Both the position numbers and the translations under genes were made by a program. From Treponema sp. (GTDB lineage: Bacteria > Spirochaetota > Spirochaetia > Treponematales > Breznakiellaceae): 7,887 bases of DNA. The DNA lies in NCBI GenBank assembly GCA_031266695.1, contig JAISAK010000155.1, positions 1 through 7,887 of the forward strand. The letters are read 5' to 3'. Numbering within the stretch: the first letter of the stretch is position 1; every line of letters begins with the position of its first letter. The notes beneath the pieces are model-generated. The model did not search any database and was not told the origin of the DNA. It was given only the letters and a program-made list of their open reading frames with translations. Positions 6,617 to 7,887 of the stretch are shown in pieces.

Positions 6617-7418
6617 CGCGGGGCCTTTACGGAACATACGCCTCCTTGCCGCTTATGACGGGACTGATTTTTTGGGCTGGCAGAGGCAGGGACGCCGAAG
6701 CCCGGAAGCCGGACGGAACGGCGCGGCGGGTAAAAGCGGCGGCAGGACGGTGCAGGGAGAAATTGAAAGAGCCCTGGAAAAGGTACACAAGCATCCGGTA
6801 AACCTGACCGGAGCAGGCCGTACCGACTCCGGCGTACACGCGGCGGGGCAGGTTGCCAATTTTTACACGGATATAAAAAGCATTGTCCCGGAACGCTTCG
6901 TTCCCGCCCTCAATACCTTCCTTCCCCGGGATGTCAGAATTCTTGAAGCCGCCGAAACCCGGCAGGATTTTCACGCCCGTTTTGACGCCCGCCTGCGGAC
7001 CTATCGTTACCATTTTGTCTGCGGCCGTCACGCCCTTCCCCATGAAAGCCGTTACAGCCTGCAGTTGTGGCGTTATCCGAACCTGGAACTTCTCAACGCC
7101 TACGGAAGGCTGCTTTTGGGCGAGCGGGACTGTTCTGTCTTTGCCGGCGCCGGAGACAAAAGCCGTTCCCGGAGCAGGTATATTTCGCGCGCTGTTTTTT
7201 TTATCGAAGGCGGCAGGCTGATTTTTGAAATAAGCGCCAACGCCTTTTTGTGGAAAATGGTCAGATCCGTGGCGGGAACCTTTCTGTACCGGGAAGAACG
7301 GAAAACGCCGCCCGGGGATCTTGCCGCAATCATAGCCTCGGGCAACCGCGGCCTCGCCGGGCCAACCCTGCCGTCCCAGGGACTTTTTTTGTGGAAGGTT
7401 GACTATTTTCGGGAATAA
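6609..7418 (+). CDS. truA: tRNA pseudouridine(38-40) synthase TruA
   Basis: Isomerises uridine to pseudouridine at positions 38-40 of the tRNA anticodon arm. The 269-residue product has the N-terminal strand LLAAYDGTDFLGWQRQ (12-27), the catalytic loop GAGRTDSGVHA (68-78) with the active Asp73, ALNTFLPRDVRI (100-111), FHARFDARLRTYRYHF (121-136), FEISANAFLWKMVRS (206-220) and the end GLFLWKVDYF. Between GWQRQ and RTVQGEIE there is a Gly/Arg-rich insertion of roughly 16-18 residues (about 28-45) where most family members have only a few. The start is ATG 6609, overlapping the DUF2225 stop by 8 nt, with GGAG at 6601-6604; the spacing is short. A TTG at 6555 would add 18 residues outside the conserved domain. 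It is the last gene of the coupled run. Confidence 0.95.
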   Translation: MPDAGPLRNIRLLAAYDGTDFLGWQRQGRRSPEAGRNGAAGKSGGRTVQGEIERALEKVHKHPVNLTGAGRTDSGVHAAGQVANFYTDIKSIVPERFVPALNTFLPRDVRILEAAETRQDFHARFDARLRTYRYHFVCGRHALPHESRYSLQLWRYPNLELLNAYGRLLLGERDCSVFAGAGDKSRSRSRYISRAVFFIEGGRLIFEISANAFLWKMVRSVAGTFLYREERKTPPGDLAAIIASGNRGLAGPTLPSQGLFLWKVDYFRE

Positions 7419-7439
7419 CCGGGCTTCTTCAAAGCCGGG
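7419..7439 (+). terminator. GC-rich hairpin directly after truA, weak terminator candidate
   Basis: CCGGGCTT (7419-7426) and AAGCCGGG (7432-7439) pair with one bulged G around a CTTCA loop. The hairpin begins at the base after the truA stop codon, where an operon end is expected. No T-run follows (the next bases are CCCCGGAGGG), so it is not a standard intrinsic terminator. It could be a 3'-end stabiliser or a Rho-dependent end. Confidence 0.35.
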
Positions 7440-7455
7440 CCCCGGAGGGTATAAT
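7428..7455 (+). promoter_or_regulatory. Candidate promoter for the DUF1508 gene
   Basis: A perfect TATAAT lies at 7450-7455, with TTCAAA (7428-7433, 4 of 6 to TTGACA) 16 nt upstream. Transcription would start near 7462, so the leader would contain the whole inverted repeat at 7470-7550. A second TATAAT at 7473-7478 and a TACAAT at 7519-7524 lack a suitable -35 and lie inside the repeat. Confidence 0.4.
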
Positions 7456-7469
7456 AAATTTCCTCAAGT

Positions 7470-7550
7470 CTTTATAATTGAGCATAAAATTGAGGCGGTT
7501 TCAATTTACGCTCCGGTGTACAATTAATTGAAACAAGCTCAATTATAAAG
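7470..7550 (+). promoter_or_regulatory. Nested inverted repeat in the leader of the DUF1508 gene, overlapping its ribosome-binding site
   Basis: CTTTATAATTGAGC (7470-7483) is the exact reverse complement of GCTCAATTATAAAG (7537-7550). Inside it GTTTCAATT (7498-7506) pairs exactly with AATTGAAAC (7526-7534), and TACGC/GTGTA (7507-7511 and 7516-7520) can close a TCCG loop. The outer right arm covers the AAAG of the Shine-Dalgarno AAAGGAG (7547-7553). An alternative hairpin, AAATTGA (7487-7493) with TCAATTT (7501-7507), competes for the 7501-7506 bases. This looks like a translational control leader, but a small inverted-repeat insertion cannot be excluded. It does not resemble a riboswitch class that I recognise. 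Confidence 0.5.
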
Positions 7551-7559
7551 GAGTTCAAT

Positions 7560-7760
7560 ATGGCAGCAAAATTTGAAATTTTCGTTGACCGGAGAAAACA
7601 ATACCGGTTCCATCTCAAAGCCAGCAACGGGGAGATCATTGCCGCGAGTGAGGGGTATGAAACCAGGGCGGCGTGCCTTAAAGGCATCAAATCGATCCAG
7701 AAGAATGCCCCTGCCGCTCAAATCATCGATCTCGAAGAAAAGGCAAAAAAAGACGGCTAA
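7560..7760 (+). CDS. DUF1508 (YegP-like) small protein
   Basis: 66-residue soluble protein with a single DUF1508 repeat: KFEIFVDRRKQYRFHLKASN (4-23), then GEIIAASEGYETRAACLKGIKSIQKNA (24-50), and a charged tail. The family pattern is FEI-x-D/K-YRFRLKASNGEII-x-SEGY-x(2)K/R-xx-C-xxGIxSVxxNA. E. coli YegP has two such repeats; many bacteria have one- or two-repeat versions. The biochemical role is not established; the fold is a small beta-alpha unit. ATG 7560 has AAAGGAG at 7547-7553 with a 6-nt spacer, a strong site. It stands apart from the truA operon by 141 nt of AT-rich sequence with its own candidate promoter and structured leader, so it is probably a separate transcript with its own control. 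Confidence 0.9.
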   Translation: MAAKFEIFVDRRKQYRFHLKASNGEIIAASEGYETRAACLKGIKSIQKNAPAAQIIDLEEKAKKDG

Positions 7761-7887
7761 GGCCGCCCCGCATCCCGCGAGGGGATTCCGCAAGGCAAGG
7801 TCCTTTATTCGTGTTGAGGGTTTAATACCCCGCTGGACCGGAGGTCCGAGCTCTGCCGCGCGGTTGTTGATTCCGCCCCTCTCCCCC
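7761..7887. other. Non-coding tail with three small hairpins
   Basis: No convincing gene is seen after the DUF1508 stop. The stretch holds ATCCC-GCGAG-GGGAT (7772-7786), GGGT-TTAAT-ACCC (7818-7830) and GGACC-GGA-GGTCC (7835-7847), and the 8-mer GATTCCGC twice (7784-7791 and 7869-7876). None of the hairpins is followed by a T-run. The window ends before the next gene, so this could be an untranslated region or part of a dispersed intergenic repeat. Confidence 0.5.

Noticed and set aside
1..7887. CRISPR array, tRNA or transposase
   Set aside because: No regularly spaced repeats, no cloverleaf-like segment and no recombinase or transposase motif were found on either strand.

Overview
All recognisable genes in this window lie on the + strand. 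The content suggests a spirochaete of the Treponema type, plausibly one of the GC-richer, gut-associated members. The pointers are a chemoreceptor tail of treponemal style, a DUF2225 zinc-site protein of the kind found in treponemes, and a compact housekeeping run of dxs, folP, cdaA, ybbR, acpS, DUF2225 and truA. The assignment rests on remembered family resemblance, not a search, so genus level is tentative.

Layout. Positions 1-336 hold the 3' end of a methyl-accepting chemotaxis protein gene. A short AT-rich gap follows, with a candidate promoter and a hairpin-plus-T-run terminator, then a 29-codon GTG-started gene (443-532) for an extremely basic peptide of the bS22/COX24 type. A perfect 14-nt inverted repeat (537-566) separates this from a tight gene block: dxs (isoprenoid precursor and thiamine/pyridoxal precursor supply), folP (folate synthesis), cdaA (c-di-AMP synthesis), a ybbR-type gene (probable CdaA regulator), acpS (acyl carrier protein activation), a DUF2225 gene and truA (tRNA pseudouridine synthase). 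From cdaA to truA the genes overlap by 4 to 20 nt, so this part is almost certainly one operon with translational coupling. Wider gaps separate dxs from folP (82 nt) and folP from cdaA (26 nt).

After truA comes a 141-nt AT-rich intergenic stretch with a TATAAT box and a nested inverted repeat whose outer right arm runs into the ribosome-binding site of the next gene, a single-repeat DUF1508 (YegP-like) protein of 66 residues. The last 127 bases hold no gene but contain three small hairpins in a row.

I see no CRISPR array, phage gene, transposase, tRNA or rRNA. The genes are ordinary housekeeping functions. The most unusual material is in the non-coding stretches: the structured leader before the DUF1508 gene, the long palindrome before dxs, and the easily missed 29-residue gene.
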